64,000 nucleotides of DNA, taken from positions 1 through 64,000 of the forward strand of contig CAMMIW010000003.1 in the NCBI GenBank assembly GCA_946497035.1, written 5' to 3'. Below, in pieces: positions 18,815 through 27,324 of this stretch (position 1 is its first letter; every line of letters begins with the position of its first letter). The notes beneath the pieces were generated by a model. The model saw only the letters and a list, made by a program, of their open reading frames with translations. It was not told the DNA's origin and did no database searches. The DNA comes from an uncultured Eubacteriaceae bacterium (GTDB lineage: Bacteria > Bacillota > Clostridia > Lachnospirales > CAG-274). The translations under genes were made by a program, and so were the position numbers.

Positions 18815-20512
18815 CTACTTTGCTGCTATAATAGTAGCTCTTTTTATAACACCTTCATCTTTTTTCTTATATCCATAATTTATAACTTTTATTATTTGCC
18901 CTTTAACAAAATCTTCATTTTTTTCTGCTAATAAAACCTCGTGCTCTTTTGCATTAAACATATCATGAGGATTTGGCTTTATAGGTAAAATATTATTATT
19001 TATTAAACATTTTTCTATTTCTACTTCTATATTATCTATATATTTTGTAAAATCTAATATTTTTTCATCATCACTTTCTCTAAGCCTTACAACAGAATAA
19101 TAGATTATCTCTTGAAATGTACTTATTTCAAATAAAATAGTATTTTTAATAAAATCATCTAATTTTTTTATGTAAGGCTTAAAAGTTTTTTCTATTTTAG
19201 ATAAAAAGCTATTAATATTTATAAATTGTTGTATTTTTTCTAAATCAAATTGTTCTTTTAATGTAACATATATATTATCAAAATCATAATCTAACTCTAT
19301 ATTTTTAAAATCTTTTAAAGTATCGTTTATATTTTTATATATTACATCTTTATTAGAAAATATTTCGTTTTCCTTTTCTTTTATATTATCAATTTTTATA
19401 TTAATAGTTTCATTTATCCCATCTATAATGTTATATAAATCGTTTTTTTCATAAAACTTTTTGTTTTTATTTACATATTTTAAAATGCTCTCAAACATAT
19501 TTGTAACATTTTTAGATAAAGCTAAAGTTTTTTCTATGTTATCTTTAATATTATCTACTTTTTGTTGTTGTTGTAAAATAATATTATATTTAAAATCTGA
19601 TAAATATTGTTCAAATATATTAAAAGCTTTTTGTTTAAATTGTTCTTCTGGCTCTTTAATATCTTTAAATATATTAAAAATAGCTTTTTCCATTTCTTTA
19701 TTATCTATATCTATTTTTAAATTAATATTTGTATCTACCATTTTAATTTTTAAATTAAGATCCTCAAAGCTTTTTCCTGTTTGTTGATAAACCTCTATTA
19801 TAGGCTTTAATAAAATTTCTATTTGATTTTTTTCTTCATCATTTTTACATAAATCTTCTAAAGCTTTTATTTGAAGCTTTATTATAGATGATAAAATTTC
19901 TCTTTCTTCTTCTAAAACATCATTAAAATAGCTTACTTCTTTTCTATTTTCTATATCGTTAATAGCATTAAAACATTCCAATAAATTTGTTTTATAGCTA
20001 CGCTCTATCTCTTTTATAGCATTTTCAATAAAAAATTGTTTTATATTTTTAATATTTATATTTTTAAAATTATAGCTACACAAACTATCTATTTTTTTAT
20101 AAATGTTATCTATATATTTTGTTGTTATAGCTTTTTTTTCAGCATAAATAGGGTTTACATCTACATTTTTATCATCAAAAAAGAATCTAACTTGACTTTT
20201 TAAAACAGATGTTATGCCAGCCAAATTTTTTAACATTTCATCATTAAATTTAAACTTTAAACTTTCTTCTTGACTTAAAAAAATAATATAGTTATCAATA
20301 ATAGTTTTATATATATTAAAAATATCTTCATCAAATAAAGCTAAACTTTTATTTTTAGATATATGGTTCATAAAGCTAGCTAAAATAAGTCTTTTTATCC
20401 TTTTGTTATTAGAAGTAAATTTTTCTTTAAGCATCAAAATATATTCTGTTTCAAAACAATTTTGCTCCATAAAAATTTTTTCAAGCTCTATTTCTATGGC
20501 TGACTTACACAT
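18815..20512 (-). CDS. Long helical/coiled-coil protein ending in a GrpE-like wing domain
   Basis: 565 residues. Residues 1 to about 500 are almost wholly charged and helical (Lys, Glu, Ile, Asn rich), with long stretches suited to coiled coil near 270-420. The last 57 residues (509-565) resemble the beta-wing of GrpE, the DnaK nucleotide exchange factor. They share the order P-x-x-PNPH, then G-Q-I-I-K-V-x-N-Y-G-Y, then VIKRATIIAAK, against PNxHxA, GxVxxVxQKGY and RxAMVxVAK in GrpE. The gene lies between two Hsp70 homologues, so a dedicated exchange factor or clamp for them is a strong inference. The wing similarity is by eye only. Confidence 0.8.
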   Translation of the reverse strand: MCKSAIEIELEKIFMEQNCFETEYILMLKEKFTSNNKRIKRLILASFMNHISKNKSLALFDEDIFNIYKTIIDNYIIFLSQEESLKFKFNDEMLKNLAGITSVLKSQVRFFFDDKNVDVNPIYAEKKAITTKYIDNIYKKIDSLCSYNFKNINIKNIKQFFIENAIKEIERSYKTNLLECFNAINDIENRKEVSYFNDVLEEEREILSSIIKLQIKALEDLCKNDEEKNQIEILLKPIIEVYQQTGKSFEDLNLKIKMVDTNINLKIDIDNKEMEKAIFNIFKDIKEPEEQFKQKAFNIFEQYLSDFKYNIILQQQQKVDNIKDNIEKTLALSKNVTNMFESILKYVNKNKKFYEKNDLYNIIDGINETINIKIDNIKEKENEIFSNKDVIYKNINDTLKDFKNIELDYDFDNIYVTLKEQFDLEKIQQFININSFLSKIEKTFKPYIKKLDDFIKNTILFEISTFQEIIYYSVVRLRESDDEKILDFTKYIDNIEVEIEKCLINNNILPIKPNPHDMFNAKEHEVLLAEKNEDFVKGQIIKVINYGYKKKDEGVIKRATIIAAK

Positions 20513-20535
20513 AAGCTCTCCCCTTCATACAATTA

Positions 20536-22209
20536 TTAATAAAGCTCATCTACAGATAATTCTGTAACTATACCATCATCACTCATACTTTTAGCAGTAA
20601 CTTTAAGCATATTATCTGGACTTACGCTAAATATTACTTTTACCTTTTCTTGCCCTTTTGGCCCTTGTGGTATACCTCTTAAAGATGTACCTGCAAGTCT
20701 TTTCATACCATCATTAGTAACAAATGTACCTTTTTCATCACTAGGAATAGTATTTTCATATACAACAATCGCCATACTGCTAACATTATCAAAATTAGTT
20801 ATAAGCGGTTCTGGTGCTTCTACAACAAGACTATCTTTTGGTATATCCATACCTGCTTTTACAATTTCCATAAAACGTCTACCTGCTATTTCAAGGCCTA
20901 TCGGGTGTATTGTTTTTTCATGAACAACAGGACCTTTTACAGTTGGCATCATAATCATATTACAATAATGAGCAGCTCCTTGAGATATACTAAGAGCAGG
21001 ACTTATTTTAGATTTAAAAGGCTCTTTATTAAATTTTTCTTTTATTTTTTCGCTAACAATAGGCATAGAAGAGCTACCACCTACTAAAAATATCTCATCT
21101 ATATCTTCTGCTTTTATTTTAGCTGTTTCTAAAGATTTATCTACACATTCTATAGTTTTATTTATCATATCTATAACAGATTTTCCTTCAAACTTTTCAA
21201 ATATTTTATCGCTATCATTAAGTTTGTTTACCCTTTTATGGTTTAAAAAATCTTCTCTTGTTATTTCCATATTAATATTAACAATTTTAGGCTCTTGTAT
21301 AAAAGGTGCTAAAACTACTTTTGTAGATTTTGCTTGAGAAAGTCTTTCTTTTGCTTGGTTTGCCATTTGTGCTAATCTAACTAATGCAACCTTTTTTTGT
21401 CTTTTAGAAACACAATCATCTATATTTTCATCAAATAAATCTATTTCATTATCTGTAAGTTTTTTAAACTCTTCATAAATCATATCTATTAATATTTTAT
21501 CAACGTCATTTCCACCTAAGTCGTTATCACCATAAGTGCTTAAAATAGATATATTAGGCTCTTGGTTTTCGTCTAATTTAATCTCTAATATACAAGCATC
21601 AAAAGTACCCCCGCCAAAATCATATACTAAAACTTTTTTATCTTTTCTTTCATTAACAGCATAGCTTATAGCCGCAGCAGCTGGCTCTAACCTTAAATAT
21701 ACACTATCTTCATCAAAACCTGCAAGTATAGCTGCCTCTTTTGTCATTTTCTTTTGTTTATCTGTAGAATTTGCAGGAACTGTTATTACACATCCTGAAA
21801 ATTCACCTGATATATTAAGCTTTTCTCTTGCATATTCATCTGCCATTCTTTTTAAATAGCCCATTATCTCTCCTGCTACTTGTTCTGGCTTAAAGCTAAA
21901 TTCTTTATCATCTACATTTATTATAATATTTTCATCTGTACCTAAAAATCTTTTTATAGATAAAATTGTGCTTTGTGGATATATCATAGCTGCCTCTTTA
22001 GCTTGAACACCAAATATTTTAGATAATTTATTTTCATCTTCTATATCTGTTTCAAATTGGATAGCTGTTGGAAAAATATTACTACCATCAATAGGTATTG
22101 TTTGAACCTCTCCATCTTTAAAATCAAATATACTTACAACAGAGTTTGTTGTACCAAAATCTATGCCTAAAAATAATCCTCTTTCTAAATCAAGTCCTAA
22201 TGTTGCCAT
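20536..22209 (-). CDS. Lidless Hsp70-family protein
   Basis: 557 residues, the most upstream Hsp70 of the operon. It has an N-terminal extension of about 13 residues (MATLGLDLERGLF) before GIDFGTTNS (15-23). Other motifs are SIKRFLG, VYDFGGGTFDAC (195-206), LEPAAAAISY and FLVGGSSSMP. The DnaK GDTHLGG motif is GDNDLGG, so the loop Thr is Asn. The substrate-binding part (about 420-557) is a single beta domain containing ITNFDNVSSMAIVVYE and KVIFSVSPDNMLKVTA, which corresponds to the DnaK beta-sandwich; the lid is absent. Relative to the Hsp70-VWA protein its ATPase domain is similar, pointing to duplication within the locus. Confidence 0.92.
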   Translation of the reverse strand: MATLGLDLERGLFLGIDFGTTNSVVSIFDFKDGEVQTIPIDGSNIFPTAIQFETDIEDENKLSKIFGVQAKEAAMIYPQSTILSIKRFLGTDENIIINVDDKEFSFKPEQVAGEIMGYLKRMADEYAREKLNISGEFSGCVITVPANSTDKQKKMTKEAAILAGFDEDSVYLRLEPAAAAISYAVNERKDKKVLVYDFGGGTFDACILEIKLDENQEPNISILSTYGDNDLGGNDVDKILIDMIYEEFKKLTDNEIDLFDENIDDCVSKRQKKVALVRLAQMANQAKERLSQAKSTKVVLAPFIQEPKIVNINMEITREDFLNHKRVNKLNDSDKIFEKFEGKSVIDMINKTIECVDKSLETAKIKAEDIDEIFLVGGSSSMPIVSEKIKEKFNKEPFKSKISPALSISQGAAHYCNMIMMPTVKGPVVHEKTIHPIGLEIAGRRFMEIVKAGMDIPKDSLVVEAPEPLITNFDNVSSMAIVVYENTIPSDEKGTFVTNDGMKRLAGTSLRGIPQGPKGQEKVKVIFSVSPDNMLKVTAKSMSDDGIVTELSVDELY

Positions 22210-22232
22210 ATTATTTCCTCCTTAGTTATGTT

Positions 22233-24896
22233 TTATAATATTTTCCCTTTTAAATTATAATCTTTTGATATAAGTTTTTCTATTACTCTATGTGCTTCAT
22301 CATATTTACCTTCATAAGTATATATAAAAGCATTATTTATTTTAAAATATTCATCATCTATATCAAAAACCTTGTTTTTAGAATTAGTTGCTATAAACCT
22401 TTTAGTAGATATATTGCCACCTTCCATATTTTCTGAAAAATAATACTCTATATCTTCCCCATAAAAAATAGGTAACACTGCTATATACATACCATATTTA
22501 AAATATTGCATCTTTATAGAAAAAAACTTATCTTGGTTAATATTTTTATAATATAAATAAACCTGTTTATTAGGTAAAGTATTGTAAATAAAAGGTTTAT
22601 TTTTATATAAATACGAAAAGTTTTTAAATTTGTCTTTGTTATCTTCAAATATTTTAAAATTTAACTGTTCATTTTCCATGTTTTTTATAATATTTTCAAA
22701 AATTTCATATTTATTTTCTAAATTATAATTACCTTTTAAATATACATGTGCTAACGTATAACCTATCATACTATCATTTGTTTCTTTAAATATATATTCC
22801 ATAATATATAAAATATCATCACTAAATATATAATCACCAGTAAAAGCTTCATACATACAATAGTTTAAAAAATATTCTATTATTTTATTATCAACGTCTT
22901 GTTTATATATTTCTATAAATATTTTTTCACTATAACTATTTATACTATGTGTATATATTGTAAGTTTTAATATATATTCGTCTATTTCTCTTTTTAAAAC
23001 ACCTATATTTTCCAAAGATTTTCTAAGCTCTATCCATTCTTTAAGGCCACCTTTATAATATTTTAAAACTATATCTATAAAAAGATTATCCACCTTAGAA
23101 CGTAACAAAAGCTCATAGGCAAATATTGCTATTTCTTTATCATACTTTTCTTCTTCGCTTATAACCTTTATAGCATAAAATAATGTATCATCATCTAATA
23201 TATGTACCTTTTTCTTTATAATTTCTATAGCTTTATCAAATTCTTTGCAAAAAACATAAGTTTTAACAATATTATTAATATATTTATCGTTTATATATTT
23301 TTCTAAAACTTTTTTATAATACTCTGTTGCCAAATTATAATTTTTATAATAAAAACTAATATTGCCAAGAGTTAACAATATTTGCATCTTAAAAGAAACA
23401 GATATATCTTTTAAAGTTAAAACCTCTCTTAATAGCTCTATTTTTATATTTTGTAAGTTTTCTGAACTTAAATAATATTTTACCGTGTTTATTAATGTAA
23501 ATTTATCTTTATAGCCTCTATTGTAAAATCTATAAAAATATTTACCATTAACCCCTTCTATTACTTTATTCATTTTTATTTTGCAATTTATTATATCTTT
23601 TTTATCTTCCGAAAAAACATAGTAATAAAAATTTGTAGAACTAGCATTTATAAGAGCTTTATTATTTTTTATTGTATATTCTTTAAGAGTGTCTATTTCA
23701 TAATCTTTTATAAGTATTATTTTAGCTTTCTCATTTTCTATATAAATTTCATATAAAAAATTGTTAGGATATAATATATCCATTATCTTTTTTTCTTCTA
23801 TCGTATCTTCTGGTATAAAGTCTAACATATACTTATATATTGTATAATAATATTTTCCTTTACAACCTTTTTCTAAAAAATATGCTCCATATTGTAATAT
23901 TTTGTTTTTATATTCTAAAACTAGCTCATTATATTTTTTATCATTTAAAATAATATAATACATAAAAGACATCATTTCTAAATCTGTGTTTGTATCTTTT
24001 AAAAATTGCTTAATAGGATAAAGGCCTATATCTTCCATATTATTTTTATAACAAGCTTTTATATAGCTATTATTTAAACCTGTTAATGATAGCTGCCTAT
24101 TTATAGCCTCTTTAAAAAAGAAATAACTAGTTTTTGTATGTATATTATTTTCTAAATATACTTCACATATTTTAGCAAGTATAAAATCAAAATTATAACA
24201 TTTATACATTTTCATATTAAAAATATCATCTTCAAAATCGAAAATTATGCTATTTTCATATCTAAATATAGATTTTTCTATATTTAGATTATTATATAAA
24301 GCCCATTTTATATAATTTTTAAATGTATCTTTTTCAAAACTTATAAATTTTGAATTTTTTTCAAAAATATTATATAAAATTATGTTTTTCCAAAAACTAT
24401 TAGTTTGTATATTTTCAAAATAAGCTAAAGCATCTCTATCAATATTATCTATATATTGTTTTAAAAATAATATATAGATATTGCATATATCATTATTAAT
24501 ATTTTGTAACAATTTTATATATTTGTTTGTACCTCTAATAGAACCTTTTTGTGCTTTTATTAAGCCTTTTAAAAAGAGATAAAAACTATATTTTTTAATA
24601 TCATTATTTTTTAAATATTTTTTATATTTTGATATATTGCTACTAAAATATTCTATTTTTTCTTTATCTTGTATATTTATGCTAAAAAAAAGTATAGCTA
24701 ATAAAATATCAAAATCTGATCTATTTTGGCTTAAATATTCTGCACAACAATTATAACCTTTATTTAGATACTCTGTTTTATCCATAGTTAAAAAGCCTAA
24801 ATAATATCTATTTAAAAGCATTATAAGTCTTTTTTTATTTTTTTTATTATTATATTGTTTTTCTATATTATTAATGCTTTTTTCTATAAAATCCAT
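22233..24896 (-). CDS. Large helical-repeat protein, second half of a DUF5717-like pair
   Basis: 887 residues with no signal peptide or membrane span. It is dominated by Lys, Tyr, Ile and Asn-rich helices that read as degenerate TPR-like hairpins, clearest near residues 515-600 (ISFYYKNYNLATEYYKKVLE). A beta-richer C-terminus with FIYTYEGKYDEAHRVIEKLI follows. It begins in the same frame as the preceding gene, 9 nt after that gene's TAG stop, with an overlapping TAGGAG ribosome-binding site. From memory, related Clostridia encode a single protein of about 1200 residues (DUF5717) beside Hsp70 genes; this and the 24906-26087 product would be its two parts. Function unknown. Confidence 0.75.
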   Translation of the reverse strand: MDFIEKSINNIEKQYNNKKNKKRLIMLLNRYYLGFLTMDKTEYLNKGYNCCAEYLSQNRSDFDILLAILFFSINIQDKEKIEYFSSNISKYKKYLKNNDIKKYSFYLFLKGLIKAQKGSIRGTNKYIKLLQNINNDICNIYILFLKQYIDNIDRDALAYFENIQTNSFWKNIILYNIFEKNSKFISFEKDTFKNYIKWALYNNLNIEKSIFRYENSIIFDFEDDIFNMKMYKCYNFDFILAKICEVYLENNIHTKTSYFFFKEAINRQLSLTGLNNSYIKACYKNNMEDIGLYPIKQFLKDTNTDLEMMSFMYYIILNDKKYNELVLEYKNKILQYGAYFLEKGCKGKYYYTIYKYMLDFIPEDTIEEKKIMDILYPNNFLYEIYIENEKAKIILIKDYEIDTLKEYTIKNNKALINASSTNFYYYVFSEDKKDIINCKIKMNKVIEGVNGKYFYRFYNRGYKDKFTLINTVKYYLSSENLQNIKIELLREVLTLKDISVSFKMQILLTLGNISFYYKNYNLATEYYKKVLEKYINDKYINNIVKTYVFCKEFDKAIEIIKKKVHILDDDTLFYAIKVISEEEKYDKEIAIFAYELLLRSKVDNLFIDIVLKYYKGGLKEWIELRKSLENIGVLKREIDEYILKLTIYTHSINSYSEKIFIEIYKQDVDNKIIEYFLNYCMYEAFTGDYIFSDDILYIMEYIFKETNDSMIGYTLAHVYLKGNYNLENKYEIFENIIKNMENEQLNFKIFEDNKDKFKNFSYLYKNKPFIYNTLPNKQVYLYYKNINQDKFFSIKMQYFKYGMYIAVLPIFYGEDIEYYFSENMEGGNISTKRFIATNSKNKVFDIDDEYFKINNAFIYTYEGKYDEAHRVIEKLISKDYNLKGKIL

Positions 24897-24905
24897 TTTA
24901 AACTC

Positions 24906-26087
24906 CTATATTAAACTATTGCCAATATAAATATTTTTTTCCATCTTATAAACGTTGTCGCCTAAAATAGCCTTTATAAGTATTTGGCTTTCTATATTAG
25001 GCTTTTTTGTAAAATCCATTTGAGCTTTTAAAAAACCCGTAAGTTTTATATTAAAATTTATCTCACTATATTTAGATATAAGATATTTTTTGCCTTCAAA
25101 ATATATAAATGTATCTTTTGGTACAATCTCTATAACAATATCTTCTTCCGTATTATTTAATATTTTTAATACCCCTTTATCTATAGGCATAAAATATTCT
25201 TTTTCAAACAAAACTTCTATAGGGTTTTTTCTGCTAATTTCTATTATAACATTTTCATTAGTTTTATTAAATAAAATTTTTCTTCTTTCAAAAAAACTAT
25301 TTATTTTATCTTTTAAAATTGTAAATTCTAAATTATATATACCATTTTCATTAAAATCTTTATTAGTTATTTTATTTTTTGATAAAACTATATAATCTAT
25401 ATCATCTTCTAAAGATATATCTTCTTCAAAATAACCATTTCCTATAAGCTTTAAAGTAACTATACCTATTATATCTGCTTTAGATTTTGTTTTATAATAT
25501 TTATACTTAAATATTTTTTGTGATAGCTCTATATAACATTTTTCTTTCATTTTTGTTAATATAAAAAAATTATCAATAGCTCTTTGTTTATTAGCATCTT
25601 TTAATATTTCTTCTACCACATCAATATGGGCATAATTTATATTTTTTAACCAAAGCATAAACTCATAAGAATAAAAAATTCTTATAGACTCTATATAATT
25701 TTTTAAGTAATAGTTATAAAAGTCTTTTATCGTGTATATTTTTTCTTTACCACACTCTAAATAATCAAAATTTGATATAGTAATATAAACAGGTAAATAA
25801 ATTTGCCCACCATTAGAAACTATTATTAGTTCACTTTTTATAAAATCACCGCTAGAATATATAGACGGAACTATATTATATTCTATACATACTTGATTAC
25901 CTTCAAAGCTGTCTTTTTCTAATACAAGACATTCTGTATTAGATATAATATCGCCAGATAATATCCCCCCTCCTATATTTTTAATATTTATAAAGCCTTT
26001 ATTTTTTTCGCTCATATTTATAGCTATTTTATCTATATCTATTTCTATATTTGGTAAAGGATACTCTAAAAATTCTCTTAAATCCAT
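24906..26087 (-). CDS. Beta-rich protein, first gene of the Hsp70 operon (DUF5717 N-terminus-like)
   Basis: 393 residues from the ATG at 26087. I chose this start over the in-frame GTG at 26108 because AGAAGG lies 7 nt before it. Residues 1-115 form a beta-sandwich-like module with conserved-looking pieces: FINIKNIGGGILSGDII, FEGNQVCIEYNI and IIVSNGGQIYLPVYITI. From memory these match the N-terminal part of the DUF5717 family, which adds a presumed Ig-like fold. A helical middle and further beta domains to the C-terminus follow. It ends at an in-frame TAG 9 nt before the next ATG. No export signal is seen, so an intracellular adaptor or recognition subunit is possible but unproven. Confidence 0.75.
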   Translation of the reverse strand: MDLREFLEYPLPNIEIDIDKIAINMSEKNKGFINIKNIGGGILSGDIISNTECLVLEKDSFEGNQVCIEYNIVPSIYSSGDFIKSELIIVSNGGQIYLPVYITISNFDYLECGKEKIYTIKDFYNYYLKNYIESIRIFYSYEFMLWLKNINYAHIDVVEEILKDANKQRAIDNFFILTKMKEKCYIELSQKIFKYKYYKTKSKADIIGIVTLKLIGNGYFEEDISLEDDIDYIVLSKNKITNKDFNENGIYNLEFTILKDKINSFFERRKILFNKTNENVIIEISRKNPIEVLFEKEYFMPIDKGVLKILNNTEEDIVIEIVPKDTFIYFEGKKYLISKYSEINFNIKLTGFLKAQMDFTKKPNIESQILIKAILGDNVYKMEKNIYIGNSLI

Positions 26088-26130
26088 TTTTTTACCTTCT
26101 TTAACCACTTTCTATATTTTACTAACTTTT

Positions 26131-26159
26131 ATTATAAATGATTTTTTTAAAACTATCAA
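26131..26159 (-). promoter_or_regulatory. Sigma-A promoter of the Hsp70 operon
   Basis: On the minus strand, TTGATA (26154-26159) and TATAAT (26131-26136) are exactly 17 bp apart and about 45 bp upstream of the first gene. No CIRCE or CtsR-type operator is visible, so the cluster does not look like a classical heat-shock operon. Confidence 0.8.
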
Positions 26160-26178
26160 CTTTTTATACAAATAATTA

Positions 26179-26207
26179 TTGAAATAAATACATTTTTAAT
26201 TTAATAT
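26179..26207 (+). promoter_or_regulatory. Promoter of the CobD-like gene
   Basis: TTGAAA (26179-26184) and TAATAT (26202-26207) with a 17-bp spacer lie about 30 bp upstream of the start at 26240. The TTGACA at 26213 is downstream of this and is not the -35. Confidence 0.6.
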
Positions 26208-26239
26208 ATATATTGACAAAAAATTTTAAGGAGGGTTTT

Positions 26240-27310
26240 ATGCTAAAACACGGTGGCGATTTAGATATTATAGAAAAAACTTATAATATTTCTAAAGATA
26301 AAATTATAGACTTTAGTGGAAATATAAATCCTTTAGGTATATCTAAAAAAATAGAAAATGTTATAAAAAATAATATTAATATTATAACTACATACCCTGA
26401 TAAAAACTATACGGCTTTAAAAAAATCTATATCCTATTATTGTAAATGTAATGAAAATAATATAATTGTTGGCAATGGTGCTACAGAAATTATATCTTTA
26501 TTTATAAAAAATTTATCCCCTAAAAATGCTATTATTGTTTCTCCCTCTTACTCTGAATATGAAAGAGAGCTAAAAAACATTAATTGTAATATAAAATTTT
26601 TTCATCTAAAAGAAGAAGAAAATTTTTTATTAAATATAGATAACCTTTTAACTATTATAAATGATAATATAGACTTATTAATTTTATGCAATCCTAATAA
26701 TCCTACTGGAACAGCTATAAATAATGAGCAAATAAAAATTTTATTATCTAAATGTAAATTTTTAATGATAGATGAAACTTACGCCGAATTTTCTAACGAA
26801 AAAGAAAATATATGTGCTACAAAATTGGTAAATGACTATGATAACCTTTTTGTTGTAAGAGGTACATCAAAATTTTTTGCCGTTCCTGGTATAAGGCTTG
26901 GTTATGGTATTTGTAAAAATGAAAATATTTTATATAAAATAAACAAACATAAAGATCCTTGGAGTGTTAATTCTATTGCTAATTTAATAGGTATAACTAT
27001 GTTTAATGATGAAGAATATATACAAAAAACAAGAGATTTAATATTTTCTGAAAAACAAAGTATTTTAAAGCAACTTTCTAATATAGAAAATATAAAATTT
27101 TATAATAGTAATTGTAATTTTATATTATGTAAAATTTTAAATAATAAAACTACTTCTACAAAACTTTTTGAAAATTTAATAAAAGAAAATATATTAATAA
27201 GAGATGCTAAAAATTTTACTTTTTTAGATGCTACTTTTTTTAGATTTTGTATTTTATCTAAAAAAAATAACCAACTACTAATAGAAAAACTAAAAAATAT
27301 TTTATTATAA
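26240..27310 (+). CDS. PLP-dependent aminotransferase-fold enzyme, CobD/HisC-like
   Basis: 356 residues, fold type I class I/II. It opens MLKHGGDLDIIEK and has DFSGNINPLG near residue 30, an arrangement typical of threonine-phosphate decarboxylase CobD. It also has CNPNNPTG near 150, DETYAEF near 175 and the PLP lysine in RGTSKFFAVPGIRLGYG. CobD makes aminopropanol phosphate for the cobalamin loop, but no cob/cbi gene is in view, so a histidinol-phosphate aminotransferase-like or other amino-acid role is equally possible. The start at 26240 is chosen for its AAGGAGGG site; the longer frame from the TTG at 26213 contains that site inside it. It is followed after 14 bp by the flavoprotein gene. 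Confidence 0.85.
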   Translation: MLKHGGDLDIIEKTYNISKDKIIDFSGNINPLGISKKIENVIKNNINIITTYPDKNYTALKKSISYYCKCNENNIIVGNGATEIISLFIKNLSPKNAIIVSPSYSEYERELKNINCNIKFFHLKEEENFLLNIDNLLTIINDNIDLLILCNPNNPTGTAINNEQIKILLSKCKFLMIDETYAEFSNEKENICATKLVNDYDNLFVVRGTSKFFAVPGIRLGYGICKNENILYKINKHKDPWSVNSIANLIGITMFNDEEYIQKTRDLIFSEKQSILKQLSNIENIKFYNSNCNFILCKILNNKTTSTKLFENLIKENILIRDAKNFTFLDATFFRFCILSKKNNQLLIEKLKNILL

Positions 27311-27324
27311 GAGGTGCTATAAAT

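Noticed and set aside
24906-24908. TAG as a pyrrolysine or suppressed stop codon
   Set aside because: The TAG is part of a well-formed ribosome-binding site with an ATG 6 nt on, and no pylS/pylT is in the window; reinitiation is simpler.
26109-26212. Heat-shock operator upstream of the Hsp70 operon
   Set aside because: No TTAGCACTC-N9-GAGTGCTAA-type palindrome (CIRCE) and no CtsR heptad repeat was found; only a plain sigma-A promoter is visible.
26213-26239. Upstream TTG start for the CobD-like gene
   Set aside because: The AAGGAGGG ribosome-binding site falls inside this extension; ATG at 26240 is correctly spaced.
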